From an uncultured Alistipes sp. (lineage in GTDB: Bacteria; Bacteroidota; Bacteroidia; Bacteroidales; Rikenellaceae), in the NCBI GenBank assembly GCA_934754975.1, contig CAKVKI010000133.1, positions 1 to 7,294 on the forward strand: a stretch of 7,294 bases of DNA. The letters run 5' to 3'. The notes below the pieces were generated by a model that ran no database searches, had not been told where the DNA came from, and saw only the letters and a list, made by a program, of their open reading frames with translations. A program made the position numbers and the translations under genes. Positions 1 to 6,001 of the stretch are shown in pieces. Each line of letters begins with the position of its first letter. Positions within the stretch are counted from its first letter, which is position 1.

Positions 1-696
1 TTGGCCGAAACGGACGATGCGGATTTCACGGTCGCCCTCCGCAACCGCCTCGATCCCGGTCACGGGACGGTTGGCCACGGCATAGAAATACATCTTCTCG
101 CCCGTCTGCTGCCATCCGGCGAAGACGTTATCGCCCTCCTTACGGATATCCCATGTGCGTACATGTTCGTTCGAACGCTGCAGGTCGGCCAGCAGTGCCG
201 CCTGCGCTCCGGCGGGATAGGTGTATCTGTGGAACGCGCAGCGCAGCGTCGAGGTCAGCTCGGCATCGACGCCGTAGCGGTCGAGAAAGACCCGGTAGTA
301 ACCCGGAGCGGCCGATTCGCGCGCATGGCTGTAGGGCGAACAGTAATCCCCGGGAGCCGGCGTGCCCGTAACGGGCAGCAACGGAATATGACAGAGGTTC
401 CAATGCCCCTTGTTGGTGTGGGTGAAGCCGTAAATCACGCTATCCTCATACTGGTAGCCCGCGCCGCTGTGGAATTTGGTGACGGGACTGACCTGCACCA
501 TGGCGTTGGGGAGCGACGAGCCGGGGAAGACCTCGGCGCCCCACGTACGTTTGGTGGGCTTGAAGCCCAGATCGACGCTGTCCCACAGCGTCGCGGTTCC
601 CAGCAGGGGATTCACATAGTCGGTAAGGGGTTTCTGCGTCGGGGCGCACCCGGCGGCCAAAGCGAACAATACGATACAAAGTCTGGTTCTGAGCAT
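1..696 (-). CDS. GH92 alpha-mannosidase lipoprotein, N-terminal part (partial)
   Basis: The minus-strand frame is open from ATG at 696 to the window edge, giving the first 232 residues; the rest lies beyond base 1. It begins with a lipoprotein signal whose lipobox is LAAGC (Cys17), followed by APTQ with no acidic run, which suggests a periplasm-facing lipoprotein. Mature sequence starting DYVNPLLGT, then FPGSSLPNAMVQVSP and GFTHTNKGHWN...LLPVTG, is typical of the N-terminal beta-sandwich domain of family GH92 exo-alpha-mannosidases, calcium-dependent enzymes that trim mannose from N-glycans or yeast mannan in gut Bacteroidota. Family members are usually about 750 residues, so roughly a third is visible. 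The catalytic acid and base are in the C-terminal domain outside the window, so activity and linkage specificity cannot be judged. It is divergent from the DedA-like gene and has a good candidate promoter at 720-752. Confidence 0.88.
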   Translation of the reverse strand, partial: MLRTRLCIVLFALAAGCAPTQKPLTDYVNPLLGTATLWDSVDLGFKPTKRTWGAEVFPGSSLPNAMVQVSPVTKFHSGAGYQYEDSVIYGFTHTNKGHWNLCHIPLLPVTGTPAPGDYCSPYSHARESAAPGYYRVFLDRYGVDAELTSTLRCAFHRYTYPAGAQAALLADLQRSNEHVRTWDIRKEGDNVFAGWQQTGEKMYFYAVANRPVTGIEAVAEGDREIRIVRFGQ

Positions 697-719
697 AAGC
701 GGTCTGAATTCGTTTCAGA

Positions 720-752
720 CAAAATTAGCGTTTTTCACCGGGCGCGTGCAAG
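720..752 (-). promoter_or_regulatory. Candidate Bacteroidota promoter for the GH92 gene
   Basis: Read on the minus strand, TAATTTTG (720-727) matches the Bacteroidota -7 consensus TAnnTTTG exactly. CTTG (749-752) lies 21 bases upstream and fits the weaker -33 TTTG element at the usual distance. Transcription would start near 714, giving a leader of roughly 20 bases before the ATG at 696. Confidence 0.6.
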
Positions 753-771
753 CCCTTTCGGGCAAAAAAAC

Positions 772-779
772 TATCTTTG
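772..779 (+). promoter_or_regulatory. Candidate -7 promoter element for the DedA/GNAT/DUF5131 operon
   Basis: TATCTTTG matches the Bacteroidota -7 consensus TAnnTTTG. It lies 42 bases before the chosen ATG at 822, leaving a leader of about 35-40 bases. No convincing -33 TTTG is seen at 19-21 bases upstream. It is back-to-back with the GH92 promoter. Confidence 0.5.
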
Positions 780-821
780 TCCGGCAGGCGGACTACTCTT
801 GCACAAAACCGGACACGACAC

Positions 822-1280
822 ATGGAGACACTTACGCAATTTCTGATCGACTGGGGCTATTGGGGCCTTTTCTTCTCGGCGCTGATCGCCGGGAGCGTCG
901 TGCCGTTCAGCTCCGAGGCCGTGATGCTCGTATTGGTACATATGGGGCTGGACCCCGTGCTGTGCGTCGTCTCTGCGGCTCTGGGCAACACGCTGGGCGG
1001 CATGAGCTGTTATTGGATCGGCACGCTCGGCAAGAGCGAATGGATCACCCGGCTGGGCGTAAAGGAAAAACAGCTGGACAAAGCCCGCCGGTTTCTCGCA
1101 GGCCGCGGTGCGATGATGGCCTTCTTCTCGTTCCTGCCCACCATCGGCGAGGCCATCGCCATCGTACTCGGCCTGATGCGCAGCAACGTCTGGCTCACGA
1201 GCGGCTCGATGCTCGCCGGCAAAACACTGCGTTATATCGTTGTACTGGCGACTTTTCAGGGCGCCGTATCGCTTTTTTAA
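822..1280 (+). CDS. YqaA/DedA-family (SNARE-associated) small membrane protein
   Basis: A 152-residue, very hydrophobic protein. An upstream in-frame ATG at 777 exists, but it falls in the putative promoter/leader and would add a charged, non-hydrophobic tail, so ATG 822 (METLTQ...) is preferred. Predicted membrane-embedded segments lie at about 12-29, 33-66, 98-120 and 131-152. PFSSEAVML (28-36) resembles the first re-entrant region of DedA proteins, and FFSFLPTIGEAIAIVLGLMR (101-120) resembles the second, in the form seen in the short YqaA branch (LP.IG[DE]) rather than the R-x3-R form of canonical DedA. DedA relatives are implicated in membrane homeostasis, with some acting as undecaprenyl-phosphate or phosphatidylethanolamine flippases; YqaA-type function is not settled. 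It is the first gene of an apparent three-gene operon: only three bases separate its stop from the next ATG. Confidence 0.85.
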   Translation: METLTQFLIDWGYWGLFFSALIAGSVVPFSSEAVMLVLVHMGLDPVLCVVSAALGNTLGGMSCYWIGTLGKSEWITRLGVKEKQLDKARRFLAGRGAMMAFFSFLPTIGEAIAIVLGLMRSNVWLTSGSMLAGKTLRYIVVLATFQGAVSLF

Positions 1281-1283
1281 AAT

Positions 1284-1736
1284 ATGGAATTCGAAATCGT
1301 AAAAACCGACACTCCGGAGCGCAGCCTGCTGTTGCTGGCCGACGAATCGGAAGAGTCCGTGGCCGACTACGCCGGCCGCGGCACGACCTATGCCGCATGC
1401 CGGAACGGGCAAATCCTCGGCCAGTACGTATTGCTGCATACGCGGCCGTTCACGGCTGAAGTGGTCAACATCGCCGTCGCGCCCGAATACCAGCGCCGGG
1501 GTATCGCCACGGCGTTATTGCAGCATGCCGTACGAACGGCCCGCGATGCGGGGTTCCACCTGCTCGAAATCGGCACGGGAGATCTGGGCGTCAGGCAAAT
1601 CGCCCTGTACGAACGGTGCGGTTTCATCCGCTGCGGCATCGACGAAGATTACTTCCGGAAACACTACCCCGTCCCGTTTTTCGAAAACGGCGTAGAGTGC
1701 CGCCATATGGTGCGCCTGCGCATGGAACTGAAATAA
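1284..1736 (+). CDS. GNAT-family N-acetyltransferase
   Basis: A 150-residue cytosolic enzyme of single-domain GNAT size. Strand beta-4 and the acetyl-CoA pyrophosphate loop are clear: VVNIAVAPEYQRRGIATALL (60-79), with the motif-A Q/R-x-x-G-x-G/A signature as QRRGIA (70-75). The following IGTGDLGVRQIALYERCGF (96-114) supplies the motif-B region, with Tyr109 in the usual position to protonate the leaving thiolate. The family transfers acetyl from acetyl-CoA to a primary amine; the substrate cannot be read from sequence. The start is ATG 1284, three bases after the upstream stop, and the next gene begins six bases after this stop, so translation and transcription are probably linked. It could acetylate a small molecule or a protein N-terminus or lysine. 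Confidence 0.9.
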   Translation: MEFEIVKTDTPERSLLLLADESEESVADYAGRGTTYAACRNGQILGQYVLLHTRPFTAEVVNIAVAPEYQRRGIATALLQHAVRTARDAGFHLLEIGTGDLGVRQIALYERCGFIRCGIDEDYFRKHYPVPFFENGVECRHMVRLRMELK

Positions 1737-1742
1737 CGGATC

Positions 1743-2468
1743 ATGTCGGTCGGATGGAACCCGTGGCACGGATGCCGCAAGATCAGCGAGGGCTGCCGCC
1801 ACTGCTACGTATACCGGCAGGACGAACGGCACGACAAGGACAGCCGCGAGGTGCGTAAAACCTCGGCGTTCAACCTGCCCGTGCGCCGGAGCCGCGACGG
1901 AGCGTTCAAGGTTCCTGCGGGAGAAATGGTCTACACCTGTTTCACGTCGGATTTCCTCGTCGAAGAGGCCGACGCATGGCGCGCCGAAGCGTGGGAGATG
2001 ATCCGCACGCGCAGCGACCTGCGTTTCTTCTTCATCACCAAACGTATCGACCGCCTGATGCAGGTCCTGCCGCCCGACTGGGGCGACGGTTACGAGAACC
2101 TTGCCGTAGGCTGCACCGTCGAAAATCAGGCGATGGCCGACTACCGGCTTCCGCTGCTTCTGGAAGCGCCCCTGCGCCACAAACTGATCGTCTGCGCGCC
2201 GCTGCTGGGTCCGCTCGACATCGCACGGTACCTCACGCCCGAGGTCGAGGAGGTCTCCGCGGGCGGCGAATCGGGCAACGAAGCCCGGCCGTGCGACTAC
2301 GACTGGGTGCTTTCGATCCGCCGGCAGTGTCTCGATGCTGATATTCCTTTCTGCTACCACCAGACGGGCGCACGGCTCGTCAAAGACGGCCGGCTGTACC
2401 GCATCCGCCGCCAGTACCAGCACTCGCAGGCCCGCAAGGCGGGAATAAACTACAAGGTAAAACGATAG
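1743..2468 (+). CDS. DUF5131 family protein (phage Gp37/Gp68-like, radical-SAM-like cysteine motif)
   Basis: A 241-residue protein starting at ATG 1743. The N-terminus VGWNPWHGC...SEGCRHCY has Cys11, Cys18 and Cys21 in a C-x6-C-x2-C arrangement, the hallmark of DUF5131 (annotated in phages as Gp37/Gp68) and suggestive of an iron-sulfur cluster site like that of radical SAM enzymes, though not the canonical C-x3-C-x2-C. Further family landmarks are FFFITKR (95-101), AVGCTVENQ (121-129), SAGGESG (172-178) with ARPCDYDWV (181-189), and a C-terminal IPFCYHQTGARL (201-212) where relatives usually read FFFKQWG. The reaction is unknown. It is the last gene of the DedA-GNAT operon and sits in an ordinary chromosomal setting with no phage genes. 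No intrinsic terminator follows on the plus strand before the convergent ferritin gene. Confidence 0.85.
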   Translation: MSVGWNPWHGCRKISEGCRHCYVYRQDERHDKDSREVRKTSAFNLPVRRSRDGAFKVPAGEMVYTCFTSDFLVEEADAWRAEAWEMIRTRSDLRFFFITKRIDRLMQVLPPDWGDGYENLAVGCTVENQAMADYRLPLLLEAPLRHKLIVCAPLLGPLDIARYLTPEVEEVSAGGESGNEARPCDYDWVLSIRRQCLDADIPFCYHQTGARLVKDGRLYRIRRQYQHSQARKAGINYKVKR

Positions 2469-2549
2469 CCGCCGGCTTCCGACTCCCACACCCCGGCTTC
2501 CGCCCGCCGTACTGCCCTCCCGTTCGGCATGCTCCGCGTCCTCCCGCAC

Positions 2550-2583
2550 AAAAAAACAGCCGCCCCGGTTTCCCGGAGCGGCT
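2550..2583 (-). terminator. Intrinsic terminator of the ferritin gene
   Basis: On the minus strand, 25 bases after the ferritin stop, an 11-bp GC-rich stem (arms 2573-2583 and 2558-2568, one G-T wobble) closes a GAAA tetraloop (2569-2572) and is followed, after one G, by seven Ts (2556-2550). It is one-directional: no T run follows on the plus strand, so it does not serve the convergent DUF5131 operon. Confidence 0.9.
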
Positions 2584-2608
2584 TGCTCAATACTAGGGCA
2601 TATTGCGG

Positions 2609-3133
2609 TTAGGCGTTGTTTGCGGCCAGCGGCGAAGCCTGCTGGTATACACGCGCGGCCAGCTCCTTGTCGAGCGTATAAAGCCCGAACTTGTTGCCTT
2701 CGACAGCTTCGCATGCGGTAATCATGTCGCGGGCCGACTCCTCTTCCTCGACCTGCTCGTCCACGAACCATACGAGCATGTTGGCCGAAGCGAAATCCTT
2801 GTCTGCGGCAGCGATCGACGCCAGGTTGTTGATCATCGAAGTCACCACCTTCTCATGCTCCAGCGTATCCTTGAACATGTCCAGCGGCGAAGTCCACTCG
2901 GTGCGCACCTCGGCGATCTGCTTCAGCTCGACCTTGGCGTCGCGCGAATTGATGTAGTTCATCAGGATGCGGGCATGGTCCTGCTCCTCCTGGAACTGTA
3001 CGAAGAACCAGTTGGCGACACCCTTCAGTCCTTTGGCCTCGGCGTCCATCGACATCGAAAGATAGAGATAAGCCGACCAGAGTTCGGCATTGATCTGCTC
3101 GTTCAGAGCGTCATGTAATTTCTTGCTTAACAT
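2609..3133 (-). CDS. ftnA: Non-heme bacterial ferritin
   Basis: A 174-residue four-helix-bundle protein matching the length of bacterial FtnA. It oxidises Fe(II) at a di-iron ferroxidase centre and stores the mineral inside a 24-subunit cytosolic shell, buffering iron and limiting Fenton chemistry. All ferroxidase residues known from E. coli FtnA are visible at the same numbers: Glu17 (NAELWSAY), Glu50 and His53 (QEEQDHA), Glu94 (LEHEK), Gln127 and Glu130 (DEQVEEE), with third-site residues Glu49, Glu126 and Glu129. There is no heme-ligating Met in a bacterioferritin context. The start is ATG 3133, behind an A-rich leader and a consensus -7 element. It is a single-gene unit closed by a strong hairpin. 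A Dps-type protein is excluded by the location of the metal ligands. Confidence 0.97.
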   Translation of the reverse strand: MLSKKLHDALNEQINAELWSAYLYLSMSMDAEAKGLKGVANWFFVQFQEEQDHARILMNYINSRDAKVELKQIAEVRTEWTSPLDMFKDTLEHEKVVTSMINNLASIAAADKDFASANMLVWFVDEQVEEEESARDMITACEAVEGNKFGLYTLDKELAARVYQQASPLAANNA

Positions 3134-3173
3134 AGCTGTATTGTTTTAAGTTTGTGTTTTTCTTTTCCTGATA

Positions 3174-3181
3174 CAAATATA
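3174..3181 (-). promoter_or_regulatory. Candidate -7 promoter element for ferritin
   Basis: TATATTTG on the minus strand matches TAnnTTTG perfectly, 40 bases before the ferritin ATG. The leader between is A-rich and lacks a Shine-Dalgarno sequence, as is usual in Bacteroidota. No clear -33 TTTG is found at the expected distance. The surrounding 3134-3250 is markedly AT-rich and holds no gene. Confidence 0.6.
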
Positions 3182-3252
3182 CAATAGTTTTCACCGATTT
3201 GTACGGAAATCCCATCATATTATTTTATAACACAATAGTCCTCAGTTATAAC

Positions 3253-3287
3253 AAAAAAGACGGAACCCTTGTAACAAGGATTCCGTC
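3253..3287 (-). terminator. Intrinsic terminator after the PepSY-like lipoprotein gene
   Basis: On the minus strand, 17 bases after the stop at 3305, a 13-position stem (7 bp, one C-A mismatch, 5 bp; arms 3275-3287 and 3259-3271) with a 3-base loop is followed directly by six Ts (3258-3253). It ends the two-component/PepSY gene cluster and insulates the ferritin promoter. Confidence 0.88.
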
Positions 3288-3304
3288 CCGATCAAAGCGC
3301 AATA

Positions 3305-4147
3305 TCAGAAAATCGTGCCGTCGGCCTGAATATGCAGTTCCGCTTCGCGGTCCGACTGCGGGTCTTCCAGTTCGAAGAGATACCATTGGCGGTCGGGGCT
3401 GTCGTAGCAGTCCACTTCGTCGATCTCCCAGCCTGCATACTGCGATGTCTGCAACGCCTGCATCACCACAGCGGGGACCTCGCTCTCAAGAACTTCGGTT
3501 TTGGTCCGGAGCCAAGCGCCGCCCGTTCCGAAGTACACTTCGCGCGGCGTACGGCCGTCGATAATTTCGACTTCGAGTTCTCCCTTTTCACGCTCCGCAT
3601 CGACGATGCGGGCGGCGGGATATTTCTGTCCGATAAAATCCTTTACAGCCTGCGGAAGTTCCTGCGGAAGCATATCCCCGTGGTCGTCGTCTCCATCCGT
3701 GTCGGGCGCGGCGCGCAGCAGCACGCCGTCTTCCGAATAGCAGAGGTCGAACTCCTTCTCGCCCTGCTCGACTTCGAGTACATAGACCGTTTCCAAGCCT
3801 TCGCGCATCAGCTTGTCCGCATCGTCCACATGCCAGGCGGCGTACTCGCCGCTTTCGAAAGCGGTGCGCACCGCCTGCGGAAGCAGGGCGTAAGGTACGT
3901 CCTCTTCGGTCATGTACCATTTGCCCGCGGGGTCGAACCATGCCTGCATGTCGGTCCCGCCTTCGCGGAAGTCGGCGACCAGACAGCCCTGTTTCCCGGA
4001 CCATTCGACATGTCCCGCATTGGGGAACATCTGTCCGAACATATCCTGCACCGCGGCCGGAACCTTAACCGAATCCTTGTCGTCGTCACAGCCCGTCATC
4101 GCACCCAGCGAAGCCAGAGCCAGCATCAATACTGCAAACTTCTTCAT
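3305..4147 (-). CDS. PepSY-like lipoprotein with two tandem domains, likely surface-exposed
   Basis: A 280-residue protein with lipoprotein signal (MKKFAVLML...GAMTGC, lipid Cys20). Residues 21-25 are DDDKD, an acidic run directly after the cysteine like the lipoprotein export signals that carry Bacteroidota lipoproteins to the cell surface. The body has two PepSY-like units (PF11396/DUF2874 type): about 28-146 (VPAAVQDMFGQMFPNA..VEWS, then FDPAGKWYMTEEDVP, LPQAVRTAF, Y..W.VDD) and about 162-280 (LPQAVKDFIGQKYPAA, FGTGGAW, VPAVVMQAL, YAGWEIDEV), joined by an acidic linker DTDGDDDHGD (149-158). The family is thought to bind ligands or inhibit proteases in the envelope; no enzymatic residues are seen. 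It starts 19 bases after the smaller PepSY-like gene and lies downstream of a regulator/kinase pair, so it is likely co-transcribed and perhaps part of that signalling system. The precise ligand is unknown. Confidence 0.85.
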   Translation of the reverse strand: MKKFAVLMLALASLGAMTGCDDDKDSVKVPAAVQDMFGQMFPNAGHVEWSGKQGCLVADFREGGTDMQAWFDPAGKWYMTEEDVPYALLPQAVRTAFESGEYAAWHVDDADKLMREGLETVYVLEVEQGEKEFDLCYSEDGVLLRAAPDTDGDDDHGDMLPQELPQAVKDFIGQKYPAARIVDAEREKGELEVEIIDGRTPREVYFGTGGAWLRTKTEVLESEVPAVVMQALQTSQYAGWEIDEVDCYDSPDRQWYLFELEDPQSDREAELHIQADGTIF

Positions 4148-4166
4148 AACGCTTGGTATAAGGAGT

Positions 4167-4610
4167 CTAGTCGTCGATATCGACCAGACGGAACTTGAGG
4201 TCGAATTTCAGGTCGAGTCCGTTGTCCAGTTCCACCTCATAGTCGCGGCGGTCGCGGTCGATTGCCGTAATCTTGTTTTTGGGGTAATTCTTGGCCACAT
4301 AATCGCGGATCTGCTGCGGAACGATTGCGGCCGGCACCTCGCCGTATTTACATTCGACGTCCTTCCACTCGCCGTTCTTGGCGAACTCGACTTTTGCGCC
4401 GTTTACGAATACGACTTTATAGTCCTTGTCGAAAAGTTCCTCATCCACCTTCGAGAAGGAGACTTCGACACCCGCGAAGTGGGTTTTGATAAACTCCTGC
4501 GATACGGCCGGAAGTTCGCCGACGGCGATCGGACGGTCGTTGCCTGCGAAGGCGGGAGCGGAAGTTGCGAGCAGGGCTGCGCCTGCGAGAATCATCATGA
4601 GCTTTTTCAT
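4167..4610 (-). CDS. Small secreted PepSY-like protein
   Basis: A 147-residue periplasmic protein. ATG 4610 (MKKLMMILAG...) is chosen over an in-frame ATG 27 bases upstream because it puts a textbook signal peptide at the N-terminus: KK, a hydrophobic core, then APAFA with cleavage after Ala22. The mature part is one PepSY-like domain (PF11396/DUF2874 type): GELPAVSQEFIKTHFAGVEV (31-50), the KVEFAKNGEW strand pair (73-82), VPAAIVPQQIRDYVAKNYP (92-110), and a C-terminal YEVELDNGLDLKFDLKFRLVDIDD-type end where relatives usually read KFD.KG. It lacks a lipobox cysteine, so it should be soluble in the periplasm, unlike the downstream lipoprotein. The upstream gap contains direct repeats that may be binding sites for the neighbouring response regulator. 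Exact function unknown; an accessory or target of the kinase is the best inference. Confidence 0.85.
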   Translation of the reverse strand: MKKLMMILAGAALLATSAPAFAGNDRPIAVGELPAVSQEFIKTHFAGVEVSFSKVDEELFDKDYKVVFVNGAKVEFAKNGEWKDVECKYGEVPAAIVPQQIRDYVAKNYPKNKITAIDRDRRDYEVELDNGLDLKFDLKFRLVDIDD

Positions 4611-4655
4611 AATCGTTTTACTATTTTGGTTCGACATTGTTTATCGTTTACAGTG

Positions 4656-4690
4656 CAAAGTTGCGACCCAAAGTTGAAACGAATTTGAAA
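4656..4690 (-). promoter_or_regulatory. Direct-repeat candidate operator and weak promoter before the PepSY-like genes
   Basis: On the minus strand three related 11-mers occur: TTTCAAATTCG (4680-4690), TTTCAACTTTG (4669-4679, directly abutting) and TCGCAACTTTG (4656-4666, after two bases). An 11-base period is the spacing at which OmpR/PhoB-type dimers bind direct repeats. The two CAACTTTG copies are each one mismatch from the TAnnTTTG -7 element, so one may also be a weak, activator-dependent promoter. This is an inference from pattern only. Confidence 0.35.
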
Positions 4691-4720
4691 TAAACGCCCC
4701 GATTCGATTTTTTTTGAATT

Positions 4721-6001
4721 TTACTGCGGAAAATGCACCGTGAAACAGTGACACCTATTTATATATGCATATTCGACCCGCAATCCGTAAAGGCGGCAGA
4801 CGGCATCGACGATCGAAAGCCCCAGCCCTGTCGAACCCTCCTTTTTCGCGCCCTGGTAAAAACGTTCGAAGATATGGTCCGCATCTAGCCCACCGCCCGA
4901 CCCGCTGTTGCAGACGCTCAGGCGGTCTGAGGCAACGGTCACCGTCACTTCGCCGCCCGCATCTCCGTGGACATAGGCGTTTTTCAGCAGGTTCGAGACC
5001 AGGCTGGCCCCCAGCGACGAATTCATGCGGGCCGTAAGCCGGCCCTCTTCGCGCAGGGAGAGATGCATGCCGCGCCCGGCGTAAATCTCGGACATATCCT
5101 CGGCCGTACGCCCGACCAGCGCATTGAAATCGACCTGTTCCGTTTCAGGGAACTGGCCGTTTTCGATCTTCGACAGCAACAGCAGCGAACGGTTGAGCCG
5201 CACCAGATAATCGAGCGTCCGCTGCACCTTCATAATCTCGCCCAACTGCTCCTCATTCAGAGCCGAACCGTCGCCCACGAGCATCTCCAGCCTGTTGCGG
5301 CAGACCGCCAGCGGGGTCTGCATCTCGTGCGACGCATTGCCGATAAACTGCTTCTGGCGGTCGAACAGCACCTCGGCCCGCTCGGCATTGCGGATCGCCG
5401 CATCGTTCAGCCGCCGGAATTCGGCGATCTTCGTATCGTTGGCCAGCGGAGCGTTCTTTCCGCCCACCCTATAGCTGTCGAGCCACCTCAGCAGGGCATA
5501 CAGGGGCCGCAGGGTGCGGTGAAGGACCAATACATTAATCAGCAGAATGGTCAGCAGCAGGAAAATATACAGGTAGACGATCCACCAGAGAATCGCCTCC
5601 TGCAAATCGTCCTTTTCGATGGTCGGCGTCATCACGGTAAGCTCCTTATAGCTTCCCTCCCGGTCGCGGAAAATCATCCGCAGCACGCGGGCCGGCTCCT
5701 CTTCGTCCTTCTCCGGAATGAAAATCTCCTCGTCGCTGTAAACCATATGAGGCCGTGCGGCGGCGTATTCGGCCGACACGTCGTGCAGGAAATAGCCGTT
5801 GTTGCTGCCCGAAAACGCCGCAGGAAGCTCACGCCCCGCAAGGCTGCGTTTCACCAGCACCTCGGCATAATTCTCCAGCGAATCATCGACTTCGTCGTTG
5901 ATCTCGTCGATCATCGTGAAATAGAAAAGAACCGCCCACGCCGCCAGCAGCAGCGAGAGCGCCCATGACATATGGAGCAGGATGCGGTAAACGAGTTTCA
6001 T
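4721..6001 (-). CDS. Membrane sensor histidine kinase (HisKA/HATPase_c)
   Basis: A 426-residue inner-membrane kinase. Transmembrane helices at about 12-30 and 137-160 flank a periplasmic sensor of about 105 residues that carries an acidic stretch (SDEE at 89-92, then EKDEEE at 97-102). After TM2 come a linker/HAMP-like region (161-215) and the dimerisation domain with the H-box FIGNASHEMQTPLA, phospho-acceptor His225. The ATP-binding domain shows the N-box NLLKNAYVH (337-345), a G1 region of the form NSGSGGGLDADHIFERFYQG with Asn where many kinases have Asp, and the G2 box GSTGLGLSIV. ATG 6001 overlaps the regulator's stop codon by four bases (ATGA), implying translational coupling. It should autophosphorylate and pass phosphate to the upstream-encoded regulator. 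The signal is not readable from sequence, although the acidic patch recalls cation- or peptide-sensing kinases. Confidence 0.95.
   Translation of the reverse strand: MKLVYRILLHMSWALSLLLAAWAVLFYFTMIDEINDEVDDSLENYAEVLVKRSLAGRELPAAFSGSNNGYFLHDVSAEYAAARPHMVYSDEEIFIPEKDEEEPARVLRMIFRDREGSYKELTVMTPTIEKDDLQEAILWWIVYLYIFLLLTILLINVLVLHRTLRPLYALLRWLDSYRVGGKNAPLANDTKIAEFRRLNDAAIRNAERAEVLFDRQKQFIGNASHEMQTPLAVCRNRLEMLVGDGSALNEEQLGEIMKVQRTLDYLVRLNRSLLLLSKIENGQFPETEQVDFNALVGRTAEDMSEIYAGRGMHLSLREEGRLTARMNSSLGASLVSNLLKNAYVHGDAGGEVTVTVASDRLSVCNSGSGGGLDADHIFERFYQGAKKEGSTGLGLSIVDAVCRLYGLRVEYAYINRCHCFTVHFPQ

Noticed and set aside
1..846. Long plus-strand open frame at the left edge
   Set aside because: It is antisense to the GH92 gene, whose minus-strand frame gives a clear lipoprotein signal and family motifs. 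The plus-strand translation has no recognisable domain.
2469..2549. Repeated CCGGCTTCCG in the DUF5131-ferritin gap
   Set aside because: Only two short copies in C-rich DNA, with no symmetry or flanking structure, so probably chance.
2558..2583. Ferritin hairpin as terminator of the plus-strand DUF5131 operon
   Set aside because: On the plus strand the stem is followed by TGCTCAATAC with no T run. Only the minus-strand orientation has the T tract.
1515..2771. 418-codon minus-strand open frame across the GNAT, DUF5131 and ferritin region
   Set aside because: GC-rich shadow frame: it is antisense to two well-supported plus-strand genes and overlaps ferritin in another frame. Its translation is low-complexity and without motifs.
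3332..4198. 288-codon plus-strand open frame
   Set aside because: Exact antisense of the PepSY-like lipoprotein, which has a signal peptide, lipobox and domain repeats. The antisense product shows none.
4691..4720. Poly-T run after the kinase gene as a terminator
   Set aside because: The T run is on the plus strand; on the minus strand it reads as As. No stable hairpin precedes a T run in transcript direction, so termination between kinase and PepSY gene is not supported.
4967..5968. 333-codon plus-strand open frame
   Set aside because: Antisense shadow of the histidine kinase, which has all catalytic boxes.
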